23,585 bases of DNA, taken from Methanocorpusculum sp. MCE. Lineage in GTDB: Archaea; Halobacteriota; Methanomicrobia; Methanomicrobiales; Methanocorpusculaceae. Position numbers and translations under genes: made by a program. Below the pieces are notes generated by a model that was not told the origin of the DNA, did no database searches, and saw nothing but the letters and a program-made list of their open reading frames with translations. Location of the stretch: contig NIZU01000112.1 of NCBI GenBank assembly GCA_003315675.1, positions 1-23,585 of the forward strand. The letters run 5' to 3'. Numbering within the stretch: position 1 is the first letter of the stretch; every line of letters starts with the position of its first letter. Shown here piece after piece: positions 7,019-15,563 of the stretch.

Positions 7019-8266
7019 TTACCGAGGATCATCCTTCTCAGCAGCATAGACCGCGGTGATCTCGGGCCCGCTCAGAGGAAACGGCACTTCAGAGTACGAT
7101 GCCACGTTGAAGGAAAGATTTTGCCTGATGACCGCGTTTGGCGACACAAGATATTTCTTTCCAGTAGGATTTATTCCTTGGAATGTGGGCGAAGTTGGAT
7201 ATGTGCCATTCACATATATTCTGAGCGTCTCTTCAGTAGTTGTTCCAGATTGATCGACGACTCCTGCTGCATTATACCATATCCCGGGAATCATCTCTGC
7301 TTTTGATCGTATCTGAGAATCATTATTCACCCCTGAGTTGGTAAGTATTACTTTGAACTCGACCCCGGCATAGCTGGAATTATAATATTGCAATGCCCAG
7401 CCTCCAGATTTAGTGTCCAGTCCAGTCCCCCCCGTCGTCGTCCGTGCCACAATTCCACCGGTAACGAGGCTATCTCTCTTGATCCACGCCATCGCCGTAA
7501 CCCCCGGATCTCTCACAGAAATCTTCATTGAGCTTATCCCAACCTCTCCAGATGTAACATTCCGGATATCCAACCGAACCGTATATGTTCCTGCCGTATC
7601 ATACACAAACGCCGCTGCTCTCGTATCTGCCGTCTGCCCGTTCCCGCCGGTCCTGGAAAACTCCATGTCGGGCGAACTTTCTTCGGCCGTGAACTCCAAC
7701 GTCGCTTGGTATGAAACTTGATCGAGAACGACCCATACATCAGCAAGATCCGCAATCACGCCGGGGAGAGGTTTTGCACCCGACACGCCCACCTTCACCT
7801 GACTCGTCGCATTCTTCCCCTCCGTCACCATGGCAGTAAATGCTGCATGTATCTGATTGATATTACTCGAGGAAAACCGTTTTTCGGCAACAACGACTGC
7901 CCCCCCGCTCCCGGTATATACGACGGACACCACCAGAAGGGGCTGGGTTGTCCCTCTGTCCCAGACAAGTTTGGTTCCCGGAGAAAAATCCACAACATCT
8001 CCATGGAATTTTCGGGTCTGGTCAACATCGTTAACCAAAATTGCATATTCACCGGCAGGAAAGGTATCTCCTGAAAAATGGGTCAGGGTGATAATGCCGT
8101 TCTTCTCTGAAATGGTGATTCCCGCTATCGGCGCAGAATCCACATTATTCATTGAAAGAATGCCGGCGGCAAAAATTCCAACCAGAAGTATCGTAAGCGC
8201 AAGAATCAAAAGTGCGGCGATAACGGGAGATACTCCGTTCTCTCTCCTGCCGCATATCCAAACCAT
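7019..8266 (-). CDS. Pilin 6: pilin with PKD-like and LamG-like domains
   Basis: The 415-residue protein begins MVWICGRRENG, then VSPVIAALLILALTILLVGI, a clear archaeal pilin signal with cleavage after NG. The exported part is large. At about 215-235 the stretch FVYDTAGTYTVRLDI has the signature of PKD-type Ig-like domains. From about 257 (MAWIKRDSLVTGGIVARTT) to 400, with GWALQYYN, GVEFKVI, GIWYNAAGVVDQSG and LRIYVNG, it resembles a LamG/concanavalin-like sugar-binding sandwich. It is probably a surface adhesin held by the pilus machinery. It is divergent from the ATPase gene, with about 150 bases shared between them. The gene appears intact. The pilin part is certain; the C-terminal fold is assigned by pattern only. 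Confidence 0.8.
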   Translation of the reverse strand: MVWICGRRENGVSPVIAALLILALTILLVGIFAAGILSMNNVDSAPIAGITISEKNGIITLTHFSGDTFPAGEYAILVNDVDQTRKFHGDVVDFSPGTKLVWDRGTTQPLLVVSVVYTGSGGAVVVAEKRFSSSNINQIHAAFTAMVTEGKNATSQVKVGVSGAKPLPGVIADLADVWVVLDQVSYQATLEFTAEESSPDMEFSRTGGNGQTADTRAAAFVYDTAGTYTVRLDIRNVTSGEVGISSMKISVRDPGVTAMAWIKRDSLVTGGIVARTTTGGTGLDTKSGGWALQYYNSSYAGVEFKVILTNSGVNNDSQIRSKAEMIPGIWYNAAGVVDQSGTTTEETLRIYVNGTYPTSPTFQGINPTGKKYLVSPNAVIRQNLSFNVASYSEVPFPLSGPEITAVYAAEKDDPR

Positions 8267-8416
8267 AGTACACAGTATTTCTTCTCTGTATCATATACTC
8301 CTTTGCGAAGGAATTATTTTTTATCCTGGGAAAATATATAACTGCAACATACAAATTACTGTTAATCTTTATTTCTGCAACACAATGTTGCCGGGATGCA
8401 TACAGGAATATCGCTG
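8267..8416. promoter_or_regulatory. Divergent promoter region between pilin 6 and the ATPase gene
   Basis: AAAATATATAACT at about 8331-8343 is a good TATA box for rightward transcription of the ATPase operon. The leftward promoter for pilin 6 is less clear. Sharing of this short region suggests joint control of pilin 6 and the assembly genes. Confidence 0.45.
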
Positions 8417-10511
8417 ATGTTTGGCAGAAAAAACAAGGAAGAGGCACAAGAGGATATATATGAGACCCTCCCGGAGTATGATTTCGAACGGGACGGGTCC
8501 TTAGTCTCTCCCAAACTGCGAAAAACGGACGAAATTCTCGAAGCATACTGGATTGAGCCGGGTCTCACGCGTGTTACCATCATCAGAACCGCCGAGTATG
8601 AAAATGTCTATATTGCCCACGAACCTGCTCTGACGTATTTCGAAGCCGAACTTCTCGAACGCCTTCAGCCTGCCGTTCGTGATCTGCTGATCATGAAGGA
8701 TATCGAACTGAACGATATGCTGGAGGTCCTGTATTAATCGATCGACCTGCTTCTCGCGTCCTATGATCTGGATATTACCAACTCCACCGTATACAAGATG
8801 CGGTATTATCTGAAACGCACGTTTTTCGGGTGGGGCCGGGTTGATATCCTTCGCGGAGACCATGAGATCGAGGATATCTCCTGTTCCGGGTATGATCTGC
8901 CTGTCTATCTGTATCACCGTAAATACCGGGATATCAAGACCTCGATCTTCTTCACCGACCCCCGGGAACTGGACTGTCTGGTCGTTCTGTTTGCCCAGAA
9001 AGCCGGAAAACACATCTCCCTTTCCAATCCCATCGTGGATGCGACCTTGTCCGACGGATCCCGTATCCAGCTGACCTACAGTACGGTGGTCTCGACCCGC
9101 GGGTCTTCATTTACGATACGCAAGTTTAGAAAGAATCCGATCTCGCCGATTGATCTTCTGGTAAACAAGACGTTTACGATCGATGAGATGGTCTATCTCT
9201 GGATGGCGGTTCAGTATAACTACTCCATTTTGATCGTCGGAGGAACGGCTTCGGGAAAAACGACTACGTTGAATGCTATCTCCCAGTTCATCCCCGCTCA
9301 TTCGAAGGTGGTGTCCATCGAGGATACCCGCGAGATCATGCTGGAGCATGACAACTGGATTGCGAGTCTCGTGCCGCTTTCGTCGGGTGCTATCACCACC
9401 GCACAGCGGGATATCTCCATGTTCGATCTGTTGAAAGCTGCGATGCGTCAGAGACCCGAGTATATCCTTCTTTGAGAGGTCAGCGGTGTCGAGGCCCAGA
9501 CCTTTTTTCCAGGCGATGAACTCGGGACACACGACGTATTCCACTCTGCACGGCGGCGATGTGGCAATGGTGATTCACCGTCTGGAGAACCCTCCGCTGG
9601 ATGTACCTAAGGCAACGATCGAAACCCTCGACATCGTTTTGTGTCAGGGAAGTCTGTTTAGGAACAAGAAGCAGGTTCGCCGGTGTAAGGAGATCACCGA
9701 GATCGTGGGTATGACCGATAAAGGCGAACTTGAGATCAACACGGTGTTTCTCTACAACTTCCAGAGAGATACACCCAGTTTCTCGGGGACATCCCAAGTC
9801 TATGCATCGATCGCTGAAAAGACCGGTATGAATATGACCGCGATGAGCGAGGATATTCGCAGACGCACGGCGGTTTTGCAGGCAATGCTTGATCAGGATA
9901 TCAGGGATTACCGGGACTTTGCACGGATCGTCTGGCTGTTTCTTTCAAGACCTAAGTATGTTATGGCGAATGTCGGCGATCTTGTCCAGATTCTTCCGGG
10001 TAAGTGCAAGCGGCATGAGAGTCTGGCCAACCGCCCGATTCCGAAAGATGAGTATCCGGAGCTGGTGGACGGACCTGCGGAGTCCGATGCGGCATACGGG
10101 GTGGGATCCTCCGTCTCCGATCGCGGCGACGGCTCTGATTCCTCCCGCGTGTGCTATATTCCGGAACCCTCCGGGGAGTCCAAGGCCGCGGCCGAAGGGT
10201 CCGGCTCCTTTACGAAACTGGTGCCCGTTTCCGAGGATAAGCTGCCGAAAGTTCATTTCATGCCGATTGATACCTCGGGTGCCGGATCGGAGCCTGCTCC
10301 AAAATCTGTTGATGAAGTAAAGACAGCTCCCGCTGCTGAAGAGGATCTCTTCTATGATGTCCCGGGCATCGCCCCGGCGGAAGAGGAGATATTTGGCCCG
10401 ACGGAACCGGAGCCGATCTTCGAAGTTGCCCCGGACAAAGATATTTCATCCTTTGACCTGTATGCAGATGAACAGACCTCCGGATCAGCCCCGGAAAAGA
10501 AGCAGCAGTAG
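8417..10511 (+). pseudogene. Type II/IV secretion (pilus) ATPase, GspE/FlaI-like, broken by two stops and a frameshift
   Basis: Three open stretches (8417-8737, 8738-9475 in the same frame, and 9486-10511 offset by one) together make one GspE/FlaI-like ATPase. The N-terminal domain runs to about residue 110, and IEDISCSGYDLPVYLYHR is typical. Walker A is VGGTASGKTT (about residues 274-283), the Asp box is IEDTREI, Walker B begins RPEYILL, and the His box is GHTTYSTLH. Breaks are TAA at 8735-8737, TGA at 9473-9475 where the conserved glycine of ILxGEV should be, and one extra T in the T6 run 9503-9508. The usual GEVRG also reads EVSG, losing an arginine. From about 10090 the end is an acidic, disordered-looking tail. 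It would power pilus assembly; as written it cannot be made whole. Confidence 0.8.
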
Positions 10512-10514
10512 GCC

Positions 10515-12393
10515 ATGAGAAATCCCTTAACTCCATCTCCGGAACGCATTCGAGCTCTTGAAAAGGAACTCTTTTCGGCGCGTATCGATATCGATGTCAA
10601 GGGGCTTGTTCGCTATGCACGGGCATTTGGTTTCATTGCCAGTATTCTCATTGTTTTCTCTCTCGTCGTTATTGACGTTTTCTTCTTCCCGGTTGCGAAT
10701 CTGTTCACGGACCCGGAGTATGTTATCTTCACCTATCCTCTGACAGTCGGGATCGCGGTTCTTGTAAATGTTGCCGTCTATTATGCAATTATCTCCTATC
10801 CGAAGCTGGAAATGCGGAGCCGGAAACGGTTCATCGAAGCATCCATGTATGAAATGGTATCGTTCATGTATGCTCTGCACCACTGCGGGGCAACCCTGTA
10901 TGCCTCCGTTCATTCCATTGCCAAGTATGCCGATTTTTACGGCGATGCGGCAAAAGAGTTCCGTCAGTTAGTTTCCGATATGGATTTCTGCGGCTACGAC
11001 CAGTTCACTGCCATCCAGCGGCTTGCCGATACCACGCCTTCCGATAAACTTCGGTTCTTCCTTTCGGAATTATCTTCGACATACCGGTCGATCGGTAATG
11101 CCGAAGTTTTTCTGCACGGAAAACTTCAGGAGATGCAGAAAGAGGGCGAGGTAGCGCAGAGAAGCTACCTCTCCTCGCTTGGGGCGATCGCCGAGATGTA
11201 TATCACCCTTTTCGTTGCCGGCCCCCTGTTTGTGGTGATCGTTATCATGGTTATCGGGCTCATCTCGGGATCGGACCCGATGATCCTCGCGATTGTCGTT
11301 TATCTGATGCTTCCGATTGGAACGGTGATCTTTCTCCTTCTGCTGGATGCTCTCGGCCAGACCTACATCATCAAACGCATCCAGATGCCCAGATCAACCG
11401 TTCCCCTGTATCCTCAGCTTACGGTAGTTGAATCGGAAGTTGATGAAACCCCCCTCTTTGAAAAACTGAGAAAATACGACAAACGCCTGAAATATATGGA
11501 GTTTATCCGTCACCCAAGGCTTGCCATCCGGGAGGAACCGTCTCTTGTTTTTGTGTTCAGTATCCCTCTGTCGCTGATAACGGGTGTTATCCTTTACTTT
11601 TCCACGGTCAAGGTCTTTTTTTAATCCGTATATGATCTATCAATTGGACATGGCCGTCGATGATGTGATCGTTGTCATGCTTTTGGTGGCTTTCATGCCG
11701 TATGCAATAAGTTATCGGCATTACGTCCCCAGAATAGATAAGGTGGAAGGCGCTCTTCCCGATTTCTGCCGTCAGCTGAGTTCTCTGGTAAAATACAATA
11801 TGACGCTGACCCACGCCATTGAACTCACCGCACAGGAAGGAAAAAGTTACATTCAGGAGGATATCCGTATTCTCTCCCGTGATCTCCTTTGGGGAGAGAA
11901 ACTCTCGTCTGCATTAAAGCGGTTTGCGGACCGTATGAAAAATCTTTCAGTCGACCGTCTGGTCATTCTCCTCTCCCAGACCGAACATTTCACGAATGAT
12001 CTGTCTCTTAACATCGACCTGCAGTATCATGAAGCAAAGAACAGAGAGTCGCTGAAACGGGAACGGAAAAGCGATATGGGCGTGTATGTCGTCATCGTTT
12101 TCATGGCGTTCGCGGTCTTCGTGTTCGTTCAGGTCATCATGTCGGAGGTTTTTCTCAACATCATGATGGAAAACTCAGAAGCCCTCTCGTATCTTAGCTC
12201 CAGCTCGGGGTCCGGATTTCCCGCCCAGACGTATCAGATGATCATTTATCATTCGATCCTTATCCACGGGTTCTGTTCGGGGCTTGTGGCCGGGATGATG
12301 GGTACGTGGTCTATCAAGTGGGGTATCCAGTATTCATGCATCATGCTCGCTCTTGGAGCCATTGCATTTATCCTGATTAGCATGGTAATGTAG
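10515..12393 (+). pseudogene. FlaJ/GspF-type membrane platform protein, split by a frameshift
   Basis: The first frame (10515-11624, 369 residues) begins MRNPLTPSPERIRALEKEL, has helices at about 38-60, 75-97, 235-256, 262-285 and 345-366, and stops inside the T7 run 11616-11622. The offset frame continues without a gap as NPYMIYQLDMAVDDVIVVML and runs to 12393 with a second GspF-like domain (GALPDFCRQLSSLVKYNMTL, then helices near its end). Removing one T gives about 625 residues, the usual size of the two-domain archaeal FlaJ-like proteins. It would sit in the membrane as the platform for the ATPase encoded 4 bases upstream. Two separate GspF genes are possible but less likely, because the second has no start or ribosome site of its own. 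Confidence 0.75.
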
Positions 12394-12425
12394 AGCTCGA
12401 GTCCAAGTAATAACCATTATGTTCG

Positions 12426-12432
12426 TATAAAA
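12426..12432 (+). promoter_or_regulatory. TATA box for the phenylacetate-CoA ligase operon
   Basis: TATAAAA lies about 75 bases before the ATG at 12504, so the predicted transcript start is near 12455, at the left edge of the inverted repeat described next. Confidence 0.55.
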
Positions 12433-12457
12433 CAATCTAATAGAGTGCTAAAGTGTA

Positions 12458-12478
12458 GCATGACACACTATGTCATGC
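12458..12478. promoter_or_regulatory. Perfect inverted repeat, likely operator of the ligase operon
   Basis: GCATGACA (12458-12465) and TGTCATGC (12471-12478) are exact inverted copies separated by five bases (CACTA). The repeat sits at the expected transcription start, just downstream of the TATA box, where a bound repressor would block initiation. It could also fold as a hairpin in the leader RNA. Confidence 0.55.
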
Positions 12479-12503
12479 CCCCATCTGCAGAGGACTTAAC
12501 CAT

Positions 12504-13790
12504 ATGTTCTGGAATGAGAAGATGGAAACCCTGTCCGGCCGGGCTCTTGAAGAGCTTCAGCTCAAACGTCTCATGGAGACGGTTGCAAGGACGCAGAATA
12601 TCGGTTTCTACAATACCCTGTTCAAGGATGCGGGAATAACCCCGTCTGATATAAAATCACTTGACGATCTGGCAAAGATCCCGTTCACGAAGAAAGCAGA
12701 TCTCCGCGGCGGATATCCGTTTGGCTTTTTAGCGGTCCCGATGCGTCAGGTTAACCGGATTCATACGACATCCGGAACGACCGGAAAACCGACGGTCGTT
12801 GCCTATACGAAAAACGATCTCAATATGTGGTCGGAACTTATCGCACGAAACCTGACGATGGTCGGGCTTCGACCCGGCGATATTTTCCAGAATGCATCGA
12901 ACTACTCTCTTTTCACCGGCGGGCTCGGCATCCATATGGGTGCGGAGAAGATCGGCTGCGCCGTCGTTCCGTCAGGCGTCGGCAACACTAAACGGCAGAT
13001 CGAGATGATTCAGGATTTCAAGGTCAAAGGTCTTCACTGCACGCCGAGTTATGCGATGCATCTGACCGAGGTGGCAGAGGAGATGCATGCGGATCTTGCT
13101 TCGCTTGAGATCGGCTGCTTCGGAGCGGAAGCCTGGTCGGAGAATATGCGCCGGGATCTGGAGAACCGTCTCGGCCTCAAGGCGTACGACAGTTACGGGA
13201 TGAGCGAACTTTTCGGTCCGGGCGTTGCCTTTGAATGCCCCGAGCAGAACGGTCTGCATATCTGGCATGACTGTTATATCGTCGAGATCATCGATCCGAA
13301 GACCGGCGAGGTGCTTGGTCCCGAAGAGAAGGGAGAGATGGTCGTGACCCCGATCGTAAAAGAGGCCATGCCTCTCCTGCGTTATCGGACCGGCGATATC
13401 ACGATGCTCATGGAGGATGAGTGTCCGTGCGGCCGCGGTCAGAAGATCGCCAGACTTCTCGGCAGAAGCGACGACATGCTGACGGTTCGGGGGATCAACG
13501 TGTTCCCGAGTCAGATCGAGCATGTGCTGAAAAATATCCCCGAAGTGGGAGATCAGTTCATGGTTTATATCGACCGGGTGAACCATCTTGATGAGATGAT
13601 GATCGAGGTGGAGATGAATAAGAATATCTTCTCGGGAGAACTTCAGGATCTCTCGAAGCTGCAGACGAAGATTATGAAGGCCCTGCAGGACACGCTCACG
13701 CTGCGTGCGAAGGTCGATCTTGTGGAGCCGGGTTCTCTCCCCCGCTTCGAAGGAAAAGCAAAGAGAGTTGTTGACCTGAGGGTCATTTAA
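12504..13790 (+). CDS. paaK: Phenylacetate-CoA ligase (PaaK-like), first copy
   Basis: The 428-residue protein belongs to the adenylate-forming PaaK family: it activates an aryl acid (phenylacetate or an indole/hydroxyphenyl analogue) with ATP and joins it to coenzyme A. Visible motifs are the phosphate-binding TSGTTGKPT at about 89-97, SYGMSELFGPG near 230, YRTGDI near 294, the CPCGRGQ loop, GINVFPSQIE, and the C-terminal PRFEGKAKRVVDLR with the family lysine. In methanogens such ligases are thought to work with indolepyruvate ferredoxin oxidoreductase in salvage of aryl acids into aromatic amino acids; that enzyme is not in this window. Its stop is 2 bases from the next start. The gene is intact. 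Confidence 0.92.
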   Translation: MFWNEKMETLSGRALEELQLKRLMETVARTQNIGFYNTLFKDAGITPSDIKSLDDLAKIPFTKKADLRGGYPFGFLAVPMRQVNRIHTTSGTTGKPTVVAYTKNDLNMWSELIARNLTMVGLRPGDIFQNASNYSLFTGGLGIHMGAEKIGCAVVPSGVGNTKRQIEMIQDFKVKGLHCTPSYAMHLTEVAEEMHADLASLEIGCFGAEAWSENMRRDLENRLGLKAYDSYGMSELFGPGVAFECPEQNGLHIWHDCYIVEIIDPKTGEVLGPEEKGEMVVTPIVKEAMPLLRYRTGDITMLMEDECPCGRGQKIARLLGRSDDMLTVRGINVFPSQIEHVLKNIPEVGDQFMVYIDRVNHLDEMMIEVEMNKNIFSGELQDLSKLQTKIMKALQDTLTLRAKVDLVEPGSLPRFEGKAKRVVDLRVI

Positions 13791-13792
13791 TC

Positions 13793-15094
13793 ATGGCATA
13801 TTATAACGAAAAGATCGAGACAATGCCAAAAGAGGAGCTTTCGAAGCTCCAGTATCAGGAACTGAAGAAGCTGGTCACGCGTCTGTATGATTCATCGGCA
13901 TTCTATCATAAAAAGATGGACGAGACCGGTGTGAAACCTGCAGACATTACTTCTATTGCCGATATCACCAAGCTGCCGTTTATGAAAAAGACGGATCTCC
14001 GTGATAATTATCCGGACGGGCTCGTCTGTGTTCCGCATGAAGATCTGGTACGGTATCATGTTTCATCCGGGACGACTGGAAAGTCGACGGTCGTTGCCTA
14101 CACGCAGAACGATATCGATCTCTGGAGCGAGTGTGTCGCACGCTCTCTCGTGTCCTGCGGGGTTGGAAAAAAGGATGTGCTGCAGGTCTGCTATGGATAC
14201 GGTCTGTTTACCGGCGGTCTCGGTCTGCATTACGGCGGCGAGAAGGTCGGGGCGACGGTGATCCCGGCATCGACCGGAAACTCCGAGCGGCAGATAGAGT
14301 TAATACAGGATCTGAAAACGACGGCGATCGCCTGTACTCCTTCGTACTTCATCCATCTGATCGATGTCGCGAAGAAGATGGGCGTCGACTTCAGCAAAGA
14401 CACGGATCTTCGAACAGCAGTTCTCGGCGCCGAGCCGTGGACGGATGCGATGCGCCGATATATCTACGCCGAGTCGGGCGTCACGGCACACAACATTTTT
14501 GGGACATCCGAGATCTCCGGTCCGATGTTTACGGACTGCAGCGAGCTGAACGGTATGCATATCTGCGGAGATATCGCCTACACCGAGATCATCGATCCAA
14601 AGACCGGCGAGCAGCTCCCTCCGGGCGAGATGGGAGAACTGACGATCACGGTCCTGAAAAAGGAGGCGATCCCGATGATCCGCTATCGGATCGGAGATAT
14701 CACGTCTATTATTGAAGGAGATTGTGCCTGCGGCAGAACGTCGCCGCGGATCGACCGTCTGCAGGGCAGGGTCGATGATATGCTGATCATCCGCGGGATC
14801 AATGTTTTCCCGTCGGCGATTGAGCACGCTCTCTTGAAAAATCCGTATCTCACGAGCCACTTTATGATCGAAGTGTTCAGGACAGGCCCTCTTGACGACA
14901 TGCTTGTAAAGGTAGAATTAAAGGCTGATGCGATGACAGATAGTATTAACGGTCTCATGGAGATGCAGACGCGTACCGAGCGTGCTCTTCGGGATGCTTT
15001 GAATGTCTCTGTCAAGATCGAGCTCTGTCCGCCGAACTCCCTCCCGCGTTTTGAGGGTAAAGCAAAACGTGTAATCGATCATCGGGTGATCTAA
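13793..15094 (+). CDS. paaK: Phenylacetate-CoA ligase (PaaK-like), second copy
   Basis: The 433-residue protein is a clear paralogue of the gene before it, aligning from end to end: VSSGTTGKSTVVAYT at about 90-104, FGTSEISGP in place of YGMSELFGP, YRIGDITSII, DCACGRTSPRIDRLQGR, GINVFPSAIE, and the same ending PRFEGKAKRVIDHR. The substitution in the substrate-side SYGMSE/FGTSE motif suggests a different aryl acid preference, or that the two form a mixed assembly. It starts 2 bases after the first ligase and ends directly next to the ACT gene, so the three are one operon. The gene is intact. Substrate cannot be settled from sequence. Confidence 0.92.
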   Translation: MAYYNEKIETMPKEELSKLQYQELKKLVTRLYDSSAFYHKKMDETGVKPADITSIADITKLPFMKKTDLRDNYPDGLVCVPHEDLVRYHVSSGTTGKSTVVAYTQNDIDLWSECVARSLVSCGVGKKDVLQVCYGYGLFTGGLGLHYGGEKVGATVIPASTGNSERQIELIQDLKTTAIACTPSYFIHLIDVAKKMGVDFSKDTDLRTAVLGAEPWTDAMRRYIYAESGVTAHNIFGTSEISGPMFTDCSELNGMHICGDIAYTEIIDPKTGEQLPPGEMGELTITVLKKEAIPMIRYRIGDITSIIEGDCACGRTSPRIDRLQGRVDDMLIIRGINVFPSAIEHALLKNPYLTSHFMIEVFRTGPLDDMLVKVELKADAMTDSINGLMEMQTRTERALRDALNVSVKIELCPPNSLPRFEGKAKRVIDHRVI

Positions 15095-15529
15095 ATGACG
15101 GAAAAATACATCATCAAACAGTTGTCGATCTTTTCAGAGAATAAGGCCGGGAAGCTTGCCGCGATCGCGAAGATCTTTCTTGACACCGGCGTATCCATCC
15201 AGGCATTCAACATAGCCGAAGCAAATAACTTCGGGGTCATCCGGGCAATCGTTGATAAACCGGAGATCGCGTTCAATGAGTTTGCGAAGCAGAATTATGC
15301 TTTGCAGTATACGGATGTTCTCGCGATCAAAATGAAGGATGTGCCGGGAGGCCTTTATGAAGTGGCAAATCTTCTCGGCGGTCTTGGCATCAACATCGAG
15401 TATGCATATGCGTTCCGTTCCGGAGATTACGGCGCCTTGATCGTGAAAGTGACCAATCCCCGTGAAGCAGCATTAAAAATCGTGGAAGCCGGCATCGAAC
15501 TGCTTCCGGCGAAAGATTATAATTTCTGA
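15095..15529 (+). CDS. Tandem ACT-domain protein (amino-acid-sensing regulator)
   Basis: The 144-residue protein starts on the base after the upstream stop. It has two ACT folds: one at about 4-68 (KQLSIFSENKAGKLAAIAKIF, a typical start of a beta-alpha-beta-beta-alpha-beta unit) and one at about 75-140 (AIKMKDVPGGLYEVANLLGGL, then YGALIVKVTN). ACT pairs bind amino acids at domain interfaces and regulate enzymes. Stand-alone proteins of this type are commonly encoded after PaaK-like ligases in archaea, so it probably senses an aromatic amino acid and adjusts the ligases; that link is inference. There is no catalytic domain. A T-run (15550-15555) follows as a likely terminator. Confidence 0.88.
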   Translation: MTEKYIIKQLSIFSENKAGKLAAIAKIFLDTGVSIQAFNIAEANNFGVIRAIVDKPEIAFNEFAKQNYALQYTDVLAIKMKDVPGGLYEVANLLGGLGINIEYAYAFRSGDYGALIVKVTNPREAALKIVEAGIELLPAKDYNF

Positions 15530-15563
15530 TCTGAATATTTAATCTCTATTTTTTATCCTGAAA

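Noticed and set aside
11616..11622. Programmed frameshift in the platform gene
   Set aside because: The shift needed is +1 at a T7 run with no recognised stimulator; a run-length change is simpler.
11584..12393. A separate second GspF/TadC-type gene
   Set aside because: It has no start codon or ribosome-binding site of its own, and removing one T joins it exactly to the upstream frame at family-typical length.
14131..14715. A 194-residue open frame inside the second ligase gene
   Set aside because: It is an out-of-frame, Arg/Asp-rich shadow of an intact PaaK gene.
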